DNA from: Anaerolineales bacterium
GTDB lineage: Bacteria; Chloroflexota; Anaerolineae; Anaerolineales; JABWBV01
Assembly: GCA_020634875.1 (NCBI GenBank)
Contig: JACKAX010000011.1
Span: 1-64,000, forward strand
Direction of reading: 5' to 3'
DNA: 64,000 nucleotides
Below the pieces are notes generated by a model. It saw nothing but the letters and a program-made list of their open reading frames with translations. It made no database searches and was not told the DNA's origin. This document shows positions 1-8,457 of the stretch, in pieces (the first letter of the stretch is position 1; each line of letters opens with the position of its first letter). Both the position numbers and the translations under genes were made by a program.

Positions 1-966
1 CAATTAGGCATTACCAGTGTGCATAATATGGATGGGGAAATGGGCCAACTTACGCGGTATATGGCCCTCGAAGATGCGGGCGAGTTGACTCTGCGCGTAT
101 ACGTACCTTATACGATCCGCCCGGAGACCCCCGTCGAAGCGTTGGCAGAAGCGGTGGAAATGGTGCAGGCGAATCCCGGTGGGTTGGCGCGGGGTGGGGC
201 AGTGAAATTTTTTATGGATGGGGTGATCGAGTCGTTTACGGCTCTGATGTTAGAGGATTACACAGGCGCTCCGGGCAACAAAGGTAGTGGCCTGTTCACT
301 GCCGAACATTTCACGCGAATGGCAACGGAAGCAGATCGCTTGGGTCTCCAAATTTTTGTCCATGCAATTGGGGATGCTGCCGTCCGCCGAACGTTGAACG
401 GGTACGAGGCTGCCCAACGCACGAACGGCAAGCGGGATAGCCGTCATCGCGTAGAGCATATCGAAATGCACCACCCAGACGATCTACCGCGGTTTGCTGA
501 ATTGGGTGTGATCGCCTCGATGCAACCCTTGCACGCGCCGATGTCCGCGTCCGGGCATGATCTGTGGCCCGCGCGGGTGGGAGCCACCCGTTGGGATCGC
601 AGTTTTGCCTGGAACCGGGTACGAGAAGCCGGAGCACGGGTGGTGTTTGGGAGTGATTGGCCTGTTGTGAGCCAGAGTCCGTTCAAAGGGCTTTATAACG
701 CGCTCAATCGTCCACCCTGGCGAGCAGGGTTAGCCGATCACCGTCAAACACTCGAACAGGCCTTGTTATCTTACACCCGCGACGCGGCCTATGCGGAATT
801 TATGGAAAACGAAAAGGGAATGCTTAAGCCCGGTTATCTGGCGGATATCGTCTTACTTTCGGAAGATATTTTTAGTATTCCCCCTACAGAAATCGAATGC
901 GTCCACCCGTTGATGACGATCATGGATGGACGCGTGGTGTTTGAAAGTGATGGAATGATGCAGTGA
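1..966 (+). CDS. Amidohydrolase, YtcJ/Amidohydro_3 type (5' partial)
   Basis: C-terminal two thirds or so of a metal-dependent hydrolase whose start lies before the window; the frame is already open at base 1 (QLGITSVHNMDG), so the GTG at 19 is not the real start. Family landmarks are visible: GITSVHNMDG near the left edge, the metal-site HAIGD, RHRVEHIE, FGSDWPV with the conserved Asp, and a C-terminal GYLADIVLLSEDIF that returns to the small beta domain. YtcJ-like enzymes act on exocyclic amides or N-substituted compounds, but the substrate cannot be read from sequence. No signal peptide can be judged. It ends 68 bp before a long perfect palindrome that should terminate it. Family assignment is secure; the substrate is unknown. 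Confidence 0.88.
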   Translation, partial: QLGITSVHNMDGEMGQLTRYMALEDAGELTLRVYVPYTIRPETPVEALAEAVEMVQANPGGLARGGAVKFFMDGVIESFTALMLEDYTGAPGNKGSGLFTAEHFTRMATEADRLGLQIFVHAIGDAAVRRTLNGYEAAQRTNGKRDSRHRVEHIEMHHPDDLPRFAELGVIASMQPLHAPMSASGHDLWPARVGATRWDRSFAWNRVREAGARVVFGSDWPVVSQSPFKGLYNALNRPPWRAGLADHRQTLEQALLSYTRDAAYAEFMENEKGMLKPGYLADIVLLSEDIFSIPPTEIECVHPLMTIMDGRVVFESDGMMQ

Positions 967-1033
967 TTTACTCATCTCTTATCACATCATCACAAAAAAT
1001 TTTGCTTTTACCGGAATTAACGGGATAGAAATC

Positions 1034-1083
1034 CTAAAATTTGAAAGGGTGAAGGGTATACCCTTCACCCTTTCAAATTTTAG
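1034..1083. terminator. Bidirectional terminator, perfect 50-bp palindrome
   Basis: A perfect palindrome with no loop mismatch (CTAAAATTTGAAAG ... CTTTCAAATTTTAG, centre GGGTATACCC) lies between two convergent genes. A/T-rich outer arms provide U-tracts in both directions. It closely resembles in design the palindrome at 38609-38662. Confidence 0.8.
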
Positions 1084-1116
1084 TTAACTTTCCCGCCAAA
1101 TGCGGGAGAGCCAAAT

Positions 1117-2199
1117 TTATTGAGCATTTTCGGCGAGTTGTCTCACGCGCAGCGCTGCACTGACCTCATGTAAATAATCCAAAATTTCGACATATGAGCG
1201 GAACATGCTCGTTTCGTGGTAGGAAATGTTTAGATCGTCGCAGAATTGGCGAATGATCTTTTGGGCTTCGCGAAGTTTGTTCCGGGCCATCGAGGGGAAT
1301 AAATGGTGTTCAATCTGGTAGTTTAGTCCACCGTACCAGAAATCGGTGATGGGATGGGCTTTGACGTTGCGGGCAGTGAGAACTTGCAAGCGCAGGAAAT
1401 CAATAATTTCATCTTTGCCGATGATCAACATCCCTTTATGGTTGGGGGCAAAGACCGAGGCCATGTACAGACCGAACAACGCTTGATGGACGAAAATGAA
1501 CAACAGACCTAGTCCGCCGCCCAGGGTCAAGAAGATGAGGGGCAAGTACCACGCGAAATGCAGAGCCAACAAGGCAATTTCGAGATTCCGGTGTTTCCAC
1601 TCTTTGCGTTTGATCAAAAAGCCGATGCTCCCGACGCGCAGGCTGTACGCTTCAAAGAGCAAGAGGGGGAAGAAGAAGTAACGTTGGTATTTGACGATGA
1701 AGCGGGGAATGCCGCGTTTTTCAAGGGCAGCCTTTTCGGTAAAAGCAACAACAGGAATGTCAATGTCAGGATCGAGTTCTTCCTGATTGGGGTGAGCATG
1801 GTGTTGGTTGTGTTTGTCCACCCACCAACCGAAACTCATACCGATGAGCAAATCGGCGTGCAAGAGGCCGAAGAAATCGTTTTGTTTGGGCAGGTGAAAG
1901 CCCTGGCGGTGACCGGTGTCGTGGGCGATAAACCCGATCTGTCCAAAGACGAACGCCATGTATGCGGCATTCAGCAATTGAATCCAGGGGTTACGTGTTA
2001 GAAACAAGAGCACAATGCTAATGGTGAGCATGATCGCCGTACTGACAATCTTATATGTCAGAAAGCCGGGCTGTTTGTCGAGCAAGCCCTTTTCCTTGAG
2101 CAAGCGCTTGAGGGCAGCATAGCTGTCGTTATCGGCAGTTTCTTTGCGGGGCGCTTGGGCAGCGCGGGGAGAGAGTTTTTTGGGGAGAGTAATGGTCAT
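1117..2199 (-). CDS. Membrane fatty acid desaturase (acyl-lipid/acyl-CoA type)
   Basis: Introduces a double bond into fatty-acyl chains using a membrane di-iron centre. The three histidine boxes are all present: HDTGH (residues 93-97), HNQHH (130-134) and QIEHH near residue 318. The QxxHH form of the third box is typical of front-end (delta-5/6-like) desaturases, although no cytochrome b5 domain is fused. Hydrophobic blocks at about 50-90 and 185-245 give the usual four-helix topology. The open frame extends to 2349, but the ATG at 2199 is chosen because GAGG sits 6 bases before it and the family domain begins shortly after. It faces the YfhO-like gene divergently. Length (360 aa) is normal. 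Regiospecificity cannot be judged. Confidence 0.9.
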   Translation of the reverse strand: MTITLPKKLSPRAAQAPRKETADNDSYAALKRLLKEKGLLDKQPGFLTYKIVSTAIMLTISIVLLFLTRNPWIQLLNAAYMAFVFGQIGFIAHDTGHRQGFHLPKQNDFFGLLHADLLIGMSFGWWVDKHNQHHAHPNQEELDPDIDIPVVAFTEKAALEKRGIPRFIVKYQRYFFFPLLLFEAYSLRVGSIGFLIKRKEWKHRNLEIALLALHFAWYLPLIFLTLGGGLGLLFIFVHQALFGLYMASVFAPNHKGMLIIGKDEIIDFLRLQVLTARNVKAHPITDFWYGGLNYQIEHHLFPSMARNKLREAQKIIRQFCDDLNISYHETSMFRSYVEILDYLHEVSAALRVRQLAENAQ

Positions 2200-2336
2200 G
2201 GCATCCTCGGTTGAAAAGATTTTTGCGGAGAACCGCTTAGGGGGGGATTTCGGGGCTTCCGATGCGGATGTCAGAATTTTATGAACCAATCTGACCAAAG
2301 TGGAGAGAGGGGCGCATTGTAACAGGAGATGTGGGG

Positions 2337-4745
2337 ATGTTACAATCACGAAAGTTATTTCTTCCTATGCGTTTTCGAAATTTTCTCCGTACCCCTGAAT
2401 TCATCGTTATTCTGGCCCCGTTCATTCTCTACGCCCCAGTTTTGTTTGAGGGCGCAATGTTTTGGGGCACTCCAGCTTTGCAATTTCACCCCTGGCACGT
2501 GGCCGCGTGGGAAACCCTCAAAAGCGGATACCTGCCCCTGTGGAATCCCCTTTCCGGGATGGGCGCGCCGTTGATCGCCAATTACCAGTCGGCGCTGTTT
2601 TACCCTCCCAATTGGCTTTATTTTCTGCTCGCCGCGCTTGGGGGAAACGTGGCGATGGCGTGGGGGATGGGCTTGCTGACTGCCGCACATTTGTCACTGG
2701 CAGGCGTGGGCATGGTGCGGCTGACGCGTGCCCTTGGGCTAGGCACGGTCGCACAGACGATTAGCGGGTTGGCGTTTGGGATGTCGGGGTATCTGGTGGC
2801 ACGTTCGCACTTTTTGAGTATCAATGTCACCGTCGCCTGGCTCCCGTGGATTTTGTGGACGGGATATGAGGGGGTGATTGCTTTAAAAGTTCCTGAAAGT
2901 TCCCACGAAATCCTACAAGTTCCGGGGAAGAAGGGGAACTTTTGGGAATTCGTAGGAATTCAGGGAAATTCGTTTCTCCGCCTTACGTTTTTCCTTGCGA
3001 TGCTCCTGCTCGCCGGACACGCACAAACCGCGTGGTACACCTTCCTGTTGACCGGAATCTGGCTCCTTTTTTGGACGTGGCGGACTGCTCCGCGCCCTTC
3101 GGCGTTCATCCACACTCTGTCCCTCTTCGCCCTCGCCGGACTTGCCGCAGTCGCCCTTTCCGCGGTGCAACTGATCCCCACCGCAGAACTGCTGGCTCAA
3201 TCCCAACGCGCGAGCGGGGCAGATTACGATTTCGTGATGACGTATTCTTTCTGGCCCTGGCGTTTGATCGGGGTGCTCGCCCCAGGCTTTTTCGGCAGTC
3301 CGGCAACGGGAGATTATTGGGGGTACGCAAATTATTGGGAGGATGCAATTTACATTGGCCTCCTCCCATTTTTGTTAGCCCTTCGCACCTTTCCCATCCG
3401 GCGAAACCCCAAAACCCCTGCCTCATCCTTCCCTCATCACTTATCACTTATCACTCCGTTATTGTGGTTGCTCATCGGATTATCCTTCCTCCTCGCCCTC
3501 GGTCAAAACACTCCCATCTTTCCATTTCTCTACCGCTATGTCCCTACCTTCGACCTGTTTCAGGCCCCGACGCGGTGGACGTTGTGGATGGTGTTTGCGC
3601 TGGCGCTGTTGGCGGGCATCGGCGCGGAGACGTGGCGGGGGCCGGTGGGGAAACGCGCACAGGGCGGGGTCCTGCGTGGCATTGTGATCGCCGCCGCGAT
3701 TCTGATCGCGGCGCTGGCCGCCGGGTGGGTGATTCCGGGGCTGCAACCTTCGTTCGTGCGCGCGACGGCCCTCGCGGGCGGGTTGGGGATCATGGCCGGG
3801 TTGTTCAGCCTATATGCCCCGAAATCCGAAGGCACTGCGCTCGCATTTGGCTGGTGGGTTGGGTTGTTTGTGGCCTTTGATTTGATCCTCGCGAATTGGG
3901 GTTTGATCCCCAGCATTTCGTTGGACTTTTACCGAAATGAAAGCGAAAACGCAACTCTGGTGGGGGATGGGCGTTTATTTCTCTCTGCACGGGACGAATA
4001 CGCCCTTACCTTCGACCGTTATCTGCGCTTCGACACTTTCCACACCGATTTCACCCATTTCCGCGCGGCCCTCCTCCCCAATTTAAACCTGCTCGATCAC
4101 CTCCCTTCCGCTAACAACTTCGACCCCCTCCGCCCAGATCGCTACGTCCGCTGGATGGAAGCCCTGGACACCGCGTCTTACGCACAACAAAAACAAATGC
4201 TGGGTATGATGGGGGTGACTATCATCGAACATTATGTTCCCGATGCCGGCCCTGCCGCAACGTTTGAAAGTTTTCCCGGAAACGCGCGTTTTCAATGGGT
4301 TCCATGTGTCTGGAATGCGACGGATGGTGAAAACGCATGGGATTTGTTATTTGAAACCCCGTCGCAACTAGATCAACCCTATTTAATCGTTGAAGGATAC
4401 AAAACGAACGCCCAGTATGTTTGTGAGGAGGGCGAAACGGCGAATGTTCAATTACTTGAAGAGAGTGCTAACGAAATCCTCTTGCGCGTTGATGGGAATT
4501 CGTCCGGATGGGTGTTTATTGCCGATACATGGTATCCAGGCTGGACAGCGGAGGTAAACGGCGAGGCGGCGCAGGTGTACCGGGCGAATTACCTGTTCCG
4601 CGCGGTGCAGGTTCCCGCGGGGGGCGGGGAGGTGGTGCTGCGGTATCGTCCGGTGGGGTTTTGGGTGGGGGCATTGATCAGTGTCACAAGCTGTTTGGGC
4701 ATAGGAATTTTGGCGTTGAGGCGGCGTTTTGCTAATAGAAAGTAG
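2337..4745 (+). CDS. YfhO-family multi-spanning membrane protein
   Basis: A protein of 802 residues with a dozen or more hydrophobic segments in the first 530 residues, including APFILYAPVLFEGAMFWG and the motif GYLPLWNPLSGMGAPLIAN. This is the hallmark opening of YfhO/GT-C-like membrane proteins, where an aspartate or asparagine-rich first loop is expected to bind a lipid-phosphate sugar donor. The C-terminal 200 residues form a non-membrane domain ending in GWVFIADTWYPGWTAEVNGE, also typical, and then one last helix. The start at 2337 is preferred over GTG 2331 because AGGAG at 2324-2328 is 8 bases away. Likely role: glycosyl transfer to an envelope glycan or lipid (family-level inference). 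The acceptor is unknown. Confidence 0.82.
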   Translation: MLQSRKLFLPMRFRNFLRTPEFIVILAPFILYAPVLFEGAMFWGTPALQFHPWHVAAWETLKSGYLPLWNPLSGMGAPLIANYQSALFYPPNWLYFLLAALGGNVAMAWGMGLLTAAHLSLAGVGMVRLTRALGLGTVAQTISGLAFGMSGYLVARSHFLSINVTVAWLPWILWTGYEGVIALKVPESSHEILQVPGKKGNFWEFVGIQGNSFLRLTFFLAMLLLAGHAQTAWYTFLLTGIWLLFWTWRTAPRPSAFIHTLSLFALAGLAAVALSAVQLIPTAELLAQSQRASGADYDFVMTYSFWPWRLIGVLAPGFFGSPATGDYWGYANYWEDAIYIGLLPFLLALRTFPIRRNPKTPASSFPHHLSLITPLLWLLIGLSFLLALGQNTPIFPFLYRYVPTFDLFQAPTRWTLWMVFALALLAGIGAETWRGPVGKRAQGGVLRGIVIAAAILIAALAAGWVIPGLQPSFVRATALAGGLGIMAGLFSLYAPKSEGTALAFGWWVGLFVAFDLILANWGLIPSISLDFYRNESENATLVGDGRLFLSARDEYALTFDRYLRFDTFHTDFTHFRAALLPNLNLLDHLPSANNFDPLRPDRYVRWMEALDTASYAQQKQMLGMMGVTIIEHYVPDAGPAATFESFPGNARFQWVPCVWNATDGENAWDLLFETPSQLDQPYLIVEGYKTNAQYVCEEGETANVQLLEESANEILLRVDGNSSGWVFIADTWYPGWTAEVNGEAAQVYRANYLFRAVQVPAGGGEVVLRYRPVGFWVGALISVTSCLGIGILALRRRFANRK

Positions 4746-4850
4746 TATTCGGGTGATTTTTGGCCTTTTGACGATTATATTGGTGCTAACAACTTACGTG
4801 ACGGCTTTCTATGCTCTGAAATGGTGGCTTAAAAATCCTTTGATCTCCCC

Positions 4851-4859
4851 TGGTATAAT
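4851..4859 (+). promoter_or_regulatory. Extended -10 promoter for the toxin-antitoxin pair
   Basis: TGGTATAAT is a consensus extended -10 element 38 bases before the antitoxin start. No good -35 hexamer is seen 17 bases upstream, as usual for extended -10 promoters. Confidence 0.6.
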
Positions 4860-4896
4860 AGACTTGAAAAATTCCACTTTTAGTTAAGGAAAAACG

Positions 4897-5169
4897 ATGC
4901 AAGCCCTGCGTGTTCAACACACAATCCAAAAGAGCGGTCAGTTAACCCTCAAAAATCTTCCTGTGGAAAAAGGTCAACAGGTAGAAGTATTTGTTCTTTT
5001 TCCGTCGGATGCGCCACGCTCCCATCTTACTGCCAGGCAATTGCTTCAGTCTAACTTGATTGGTCTGTGGAAAGATCGGGATGAAATTCAAGACAGTTCG
5101 GTGTATGCGCGTGAATTACGTGAAAAGGCTCAAAGACGTTCGGGGGTAAACGATGATTCTGCTGGATAG
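4897..5169 (+). CDS. VapB-like antitoxin
   Basis: A small protein (90 aa) directly upstream of, and overlapping by 17 bases, a PIN-domain toxin. Residues 1-35 (TIQKSGQLTLKNLPVEKGQQVEVFVLF) look like the beta-hairpin DNA-binding or dimerisation head seen in many PIN-associated antitoxins. The C-terminal part (IGLWKDRDEIQDSSVYARELREKAQRR) looks like the disordered-to-helical arm that masks a PIN active site. AAGGA is 6 bases before the ATG. Its role as an antitoxin is inferred from position, size and layout; the fold is not proven. The pair would be autoregulated through the promoter at 4851. Confidence 0.68.
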   Translation: MQALRVQHTIQKSGQLTLKNLPVEKGQQVEVFVLFPSDAPRSHLTARQLLQSNLIGLWKDRDEIQDSSVYARELREKAQRRSGVNDDSAG

Positions 5170-5539
5170 CGATATTATGATTGATTTACTGCGCCAGCAT
5201 CCCCCTGCAGTGCGCTGGTTGGAAAGTTTGGGGAATGAAGAAATAGGTCTTCCTGGATTTGTTGTCATGGAACTCTTACAAGGCTGTCGCGATAAAGTTG
5301 AACAGCAAAAGGTGGAAAAACTCTTGGCGGGACTTGCAACGGTTTGGCCTGGCCCCGAAACGTGCGAAAAAGCATTAGGGGTTTTTGCGCTTTTTCATTT
5401 GAGCCATAGTTTGGGGCTATTGGATGCTCTCATCGGGCAAACTGCCGTGGCTTTAGATTTACCCCTGCAAACCTTCAACCGCAAACACTATGCCGCAGTT
5501 CCACATTTACAAACTGTGGAACCTTACACCCGAAAATAA
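5153..5539 (+). CDS. PIN-domain ribonuclease toxin (VapC-like)
   Basis: A protein of 128 residues with the PIN layout: MILLDSDIMIDLL at the N-terminus (first acidic pair), VVMELLQG around residue 38 (conserved Glu), and LGLLDALIGQTAVALDLPLQTFNRKHY near the C-terminus. The Asp of LLDALI supplies the third acidic position. The canonical TxNxxDF end reads TFNRKHY, so the usual fourth Asp is replaced by His; many active VapCs vary here. PIN toxins cleave tRNA or rRNA and arrest growth. The start overlaps the antitoxin frame by 17 bases, which suggests translational coupling. Confidence 0.82.
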   Translation: MILLDSDIMIDLLRQHPPAVRWLESLGNEEIGLPGFVVMELLQGCRDKVEQQKVEKLLAGLATVWPGPETCEKALGVFALFHLSHSLGLLDALIGQTAVALDLPLQTFNRKHYAAVPHLQTVEPYTRK

Positions 5540-5556
5540 CCTTTAAGGGTTCAAGC

Positions 5557-5934
5557 AACTTGGGGAAAACTCCCCCGAAGTTGGGGAATGCTTCCCCAAC
5601 ATGGACTTCTCTCTGGTTCAACTTGGGGGACGTTCCCCCGACATTGGGGAAATCTCCCCCGAAGTTGGGGAAGCTTTCCCCAAGTTTGTTTTTTCCCTCA
5701 TCCAACTTGGGGAAAGCTTCCCCAAGTTGGACGAAGGTTTCTCCCGCCTCGGAAATCTTTTTTCCGAGGCGGATAACTGCCTTGTTCAAGTTGGAACACT
5801 TTTTTCCGTGATGATTTCCTTGTGCATTCACCTCGGAAATTCTTCATCCAAGTTGAACCAACATTCCTCCTGCTTCTGAAGAAAGATTCCGAGGCATCTT
5901 TGCTCAACTCCAGTTTTGGAACCCAATCATCGGG
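5557..5934. repeat. 21-bp periodic palindromic repeat, about 18 units
   Basis: From 5557 the sequence can be cut into consecutive 21-base units with no slip in phase for about 18 units. The best units (1, 2, 4, 5, 6 and 8) follow AAnTTGGGGAAnnnTCCCCn, each itself an imperfect palindrome pairing GGGGA with TCCCC. Later units decay to TTGGAA/TTCC or CTCGGAA/TTCCG versions that keep the spacing. Since 21 is 7 codons, frames stay open on both strands and give heptapeptide repeats such as LGKxxPx (plus) and LGExFPx (minus, 5475-5831). Whether any is translated is unclear; no strong ribosome site was found. The block follows the VapC-like gene. Bases 5935-6138 hold only an A/T-rich leader of the MoxR gene. 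Confidence 0.85.
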
Positions 5935-5970
5935 GCGAGACCGGCGGGAATTAACCCTTGATAAGAAAAA

Positions 5971-5998
5971 TTACAAAACGTTGAACTTAGATTAAAAT
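5971..5998 (+). promoter_or_regulatory. Possible promoter of the MoxR-DUF58 operon
   Basis: TTACAA (5971-5976), a 16-base spacer and TAAAAT (5993-5998) lie in an A/T-rich leader 140 bases before the MoxR gene. Other TAAAAT boxes occur near 6035 and 6052, so the choice is uncertain. Confidence 0.3.
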
Positions 5999-6138
5999 CA
6001 AGAGTATCCTTTACGCAGCCGTAACTGTTCAAGTCTAAAATGGATTTGAAATAAAATGGAGAAAAAATCCATTCGTTTCTCAATCCGTGTTTTCAAAGCA
6101 GTTGAGCGGTAACTAAAATCTATCTCTGGGAGATTCTC

Positions 6139-7092
6139 ATGTCATCTGTCCAAACCTTTGCCGAAAGTGTTTCCAACAGCATCGAAAAAGTCATCGTCGG
6201 GAAACGGGCAACCGTCGAATTAGCCGTTGCCAGCTTGTTATGTCAGGGACACCTGTTGATCGAAGACGTACCCGGAGTGGGGAAAACCATGCTCGCCCGC
6301 AGTATCGCCCGGTCGTTGGGGTGTTCGTTCAGCCGCATCCAATTTACCCCCGACATGCTCCCCAGCGATGTCACCGGGGTCTCCATCTACAACCAGGAAA
6401 GTAAAAAGTTTGAATTCCGCCCCGGCCCCGTGCTGGCCCAAATCGTCCTCGCCGACGAAATCAACCGGGCCACGCCCAAAACCCAAGCTGCTCTCCTAGA
6501 AGCCATGCAGGAAAAACAAGTCACCGTAGATGGCACAACCCACCCGCTCCCCAACCCCTTCATGGTCCTGGCAACCCAAAACCCCATCGAATACGAAGGC
6601 ACCTTCCCCCTCCCCGAAGCCCAACTCGACCGGTTTCTCCTCCGTCTGCGCTTGGGCTATCCCTCCATTGCCGACGAAATCAACGTTCTCGAACGCCAAC
6701 AATACCGTCACCCCCTCGAAGATTTAGCCCAACTCGTTTCTGTTGAAGAATTGATGGCCGCGCAAGAAAGCGTCAAAGGCATTTATGTCGCCCAACAGCT
6801 CAAACACTACATCGTTGACCTTGTCAACCACACCCGTACCCATGCCGAAGTCTACCTCGGGGCCAGCCCACGCGGCAGCCTCTCCCTCTTCCGGGTGAGC
6901 CAGGCCCGCGCCGCCATGCTCGGACGCGATTATGTCCTGCCCGACGATGTGAAAGCCCTCGCCATCCCCGCCCTCGCGCACCGCGTTATCCTCAACCCTG
7001 CCGCCCGCTTGCGCGACGTTTCTGCCGATGACGTTGTCCAGGAAATCCTCAACACCCTCCCTGTTCCCGGTGGCGATTTGCGTCCTAATTGA
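6139..7092 (+). CDS. MoxR-family AAA+ ATPase
   Basis: A chaperone-like AAA+ ATPase of 317 aa. Walker A is GVGKT (46-50) in the family context EDVPGVGKT, Walker B is IVLADE (102-107) followed by INRATPKTQ, and sensor 1 is VLATQNP. MoxR proteins remodel or activate partner protein complexes, often with von Willebrand A or DUF58 proteins. GGGAG lies just upstream of the start. The DUF58 gene starts on the base after this stop codon, so the two are one operon; the transglutaminase-like membrane gene that often completes this trio is absent. The exact client is unknown. Confidence 0.93.
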   Translation: MSSVQTFAESVSNSIEKVIVGKRATVELAVASLLCQGHLLIEDVPGVGKTMLARSIARSLGCSFSRIQFTPDMLPSDVTGVSIYNQESKKFEFRPGPVLAQIVLADEINRATPKTQAALLEAMQEKQVTVDGTTHPLPNPFMVLATQNPIEYEGTFPLPEAQLDRFLLRLRLGYPSIADEINVLERQQYRHPLEDLAQLVSVEELMAAQESVKGIYVAQQLKHYIVDLVNHTRTHAEVYLGASPRGSLSLFRVSQARAAMLGRDYVLPDDVKALAIPALAHRVILNPAARLRDVSADDVVQEILNTLPVPGGDLRPN

Positions 7093-8382
7093 ATGTCTAA
7101 ATTTTCATTTTCAAGCATCTTCTCCTCCCCCTCGCAGCGCGTGGTTTGGGGGCTGTTAGGGCTGTGTCTCCTGGCGCTTGCCATCAATGGCTCGGAGGTG
7201 TACTCCCGCCTCGCGTATGTCTGGGCGATTTTATTGGCTGGAAGCTGGATCTGGTCGTTCACCTCGTTGCGTGGGTTAAGAATTATCCGCCATCCACGCT
7301 TGCGCCGTGCTCACCTCGGGCAGATTTTTGAAGAACGGTTTGAGGTCCAAAACATCGGACAAATCCCCCGCCTTTGGTTGGAAATCCGCGACCAATCGCC
7401 CCTCCCTGGCTCGCGCGGGTCGCATGTGGTCACACTCATCGGCCCACGCCAACGCCGGTCGTACCTCGCTCGGTCACGGCTCATGCAACGGGGCATCTTC
7501 CCGTTGGGGCCAACGCAGATTTTGTCCGGCGACCCGTTTGGCTTATTCCCCGTTGAACGCCAACTGCAAGTCGAAGACACCCTGCTCGTATACCCGATGA
7601 TGGTGGACATTCAGAGCTTCCCGAACCCGCCCGGCGTGTTGACCGGTGGCGAGGCGTTGCGCCAGCGAACACATTACGTCACCCCAAACGCCGCGGGCGT
7701 GCGGGAATACGCCCCAGGCGACGCCCTCAACCGCATTCACTGGCCCACCACCGTGCGCCGCGATAAGTTGATGGTCAAAGAATTTGAACTCGACCCCCAG
7801 GCAGACATCTGGCTCTTTTTGGACGCGGAAAAATCTACCCATGCGGCCATGCCGTACTCCATCACCGACCTGTCCAAAAACGTATTTTTGCAGGAACAAC
7901 TGGAGGAAATCAAATTACCGCCCGCGACCGAAGAGTACGCCGCGTGCATCGCTGCCTCGTTGGGGCGCTTTTACCTGCAAAAACGGCGTGCGGTCGGCGT
8001 GGTGATGAGTGGACACACCAGCACCATCCTCCCCCCTGACCGTGGTGGACGCCAACTCGGCAAAATGCTCGAAGCGTTAGCTCTGTTCCGCGCCGAAGGG
8101 AACCTCCCCCTGCCCGCCTTGTTGGAAGCCCAGGCCCGGCACATTACCCGGGGCAGTACGGTGATTTTAATCACCCCTACCGTTCACGAGCAATTTGCCT
8201 ACACCCTCGAATATCTGGTTCGCCGCGGCCTACGTCCCATTGTAGTGCTGCTTGATACGGAAACGTTTGGCGGTGCCCCTGGCTCTGCGCTTCTTGCGCA
8301 AATGATCAAAGCGATGGGAGTTCCAGCGCGAAAGGTCGCCAATGGGCAGGATATTCGTGAAGCGTTGATTGCACGAATTTAA
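7093..8382 (+). CDS. DUF58 membrane-anchored protein
   Basis: A protein of 429 aa with two N-terminal hydrophobic segments (residues about 17-35 and 38-55) and a large cytoplasmic region. The DUF58 signature VREYAPGDALNRIHWPTTVRR is clear at about residue 205, followed by DIWLFLDAEKS, the start of a von Willebrand A-like domain with a metal-site-like DxE. The start ATG directly abuts the TGA of the MoxR gene and lacks its own ribosome site, so translation is probably coupled. Known family partners are MoxR ATPases. It is thought to act in envelope or stress functions, but no precise activity is established. Confidence 0.9.
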   Translation: MSKFSFSSIFSSPSQRVVWGLLGLCLLALAINGSEVYSRLAYVWAILLAGSWIWSFTSLRGLRIIRHPRLRRAHLGQIFEERFEVQNIGQIPRLWLEIRDQSPLPGSRGSHVVTLIGPRQRRSYLARSRLMQRGIFPLGPTQILSGDPFGLFPVERQLQVEDTLLVYPMMVDIQSFPNPPGVLTGGEALRQRTHYVTPNAAGVREYAPGDALNRIHWPTTVRRDKLMVKEFELDPQADIWLFLDAEKSTHAAMPYSITDLSKNVFLQEQLEEIKLPPATEEYAACIAASLGRFYLQKRRAVGVVMSGHTSTILPPDRGGRQLGKMLEALALFRAEGNLPLPALLEAQARHITRGSTVILITPTVHEQFAYTLEYLVRRGLRPIVVLLDTETFGGAPGSALLAQMIKAMGVPARKVANGQDIREALIARI

Positions 8383-8402
8383 CCTCTGAAATAAATGGCT
8401 CG

Positions 8403-8444
8403 AAAAAAAGAGGCGTCGCCTGTACAGGCGACGCCTCTTTTTTT
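8403..8444. terminator. Bidirectional terminator
   Basis: A7, a perfect 28-base palindrome (arm GAGGCGTCGCCTGT) and T7 lie between the convergent DUF58 and cysteine-peptidase-like genes. It works symmetrically on both strands. Confidence 0.92.
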
Positions 8445-8457
8445 GAATGATGATCTT

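Noticed and set aside
2200..2349. N-terminal extension of the desaturase
   Set aside because: The extra 50 codons would overlap the divergent YfhO start and lack family similarity; a ribosome site supports the ATG at 2199.
5475..5831. Minus-strand 118-codon frame through the 21-bp repeat
   Set aside because: Not called a gene: it also runs antisense into the VapC-like gene and has no ribosome site. Kept as part of the repeat finding because the heptad pattern is real.
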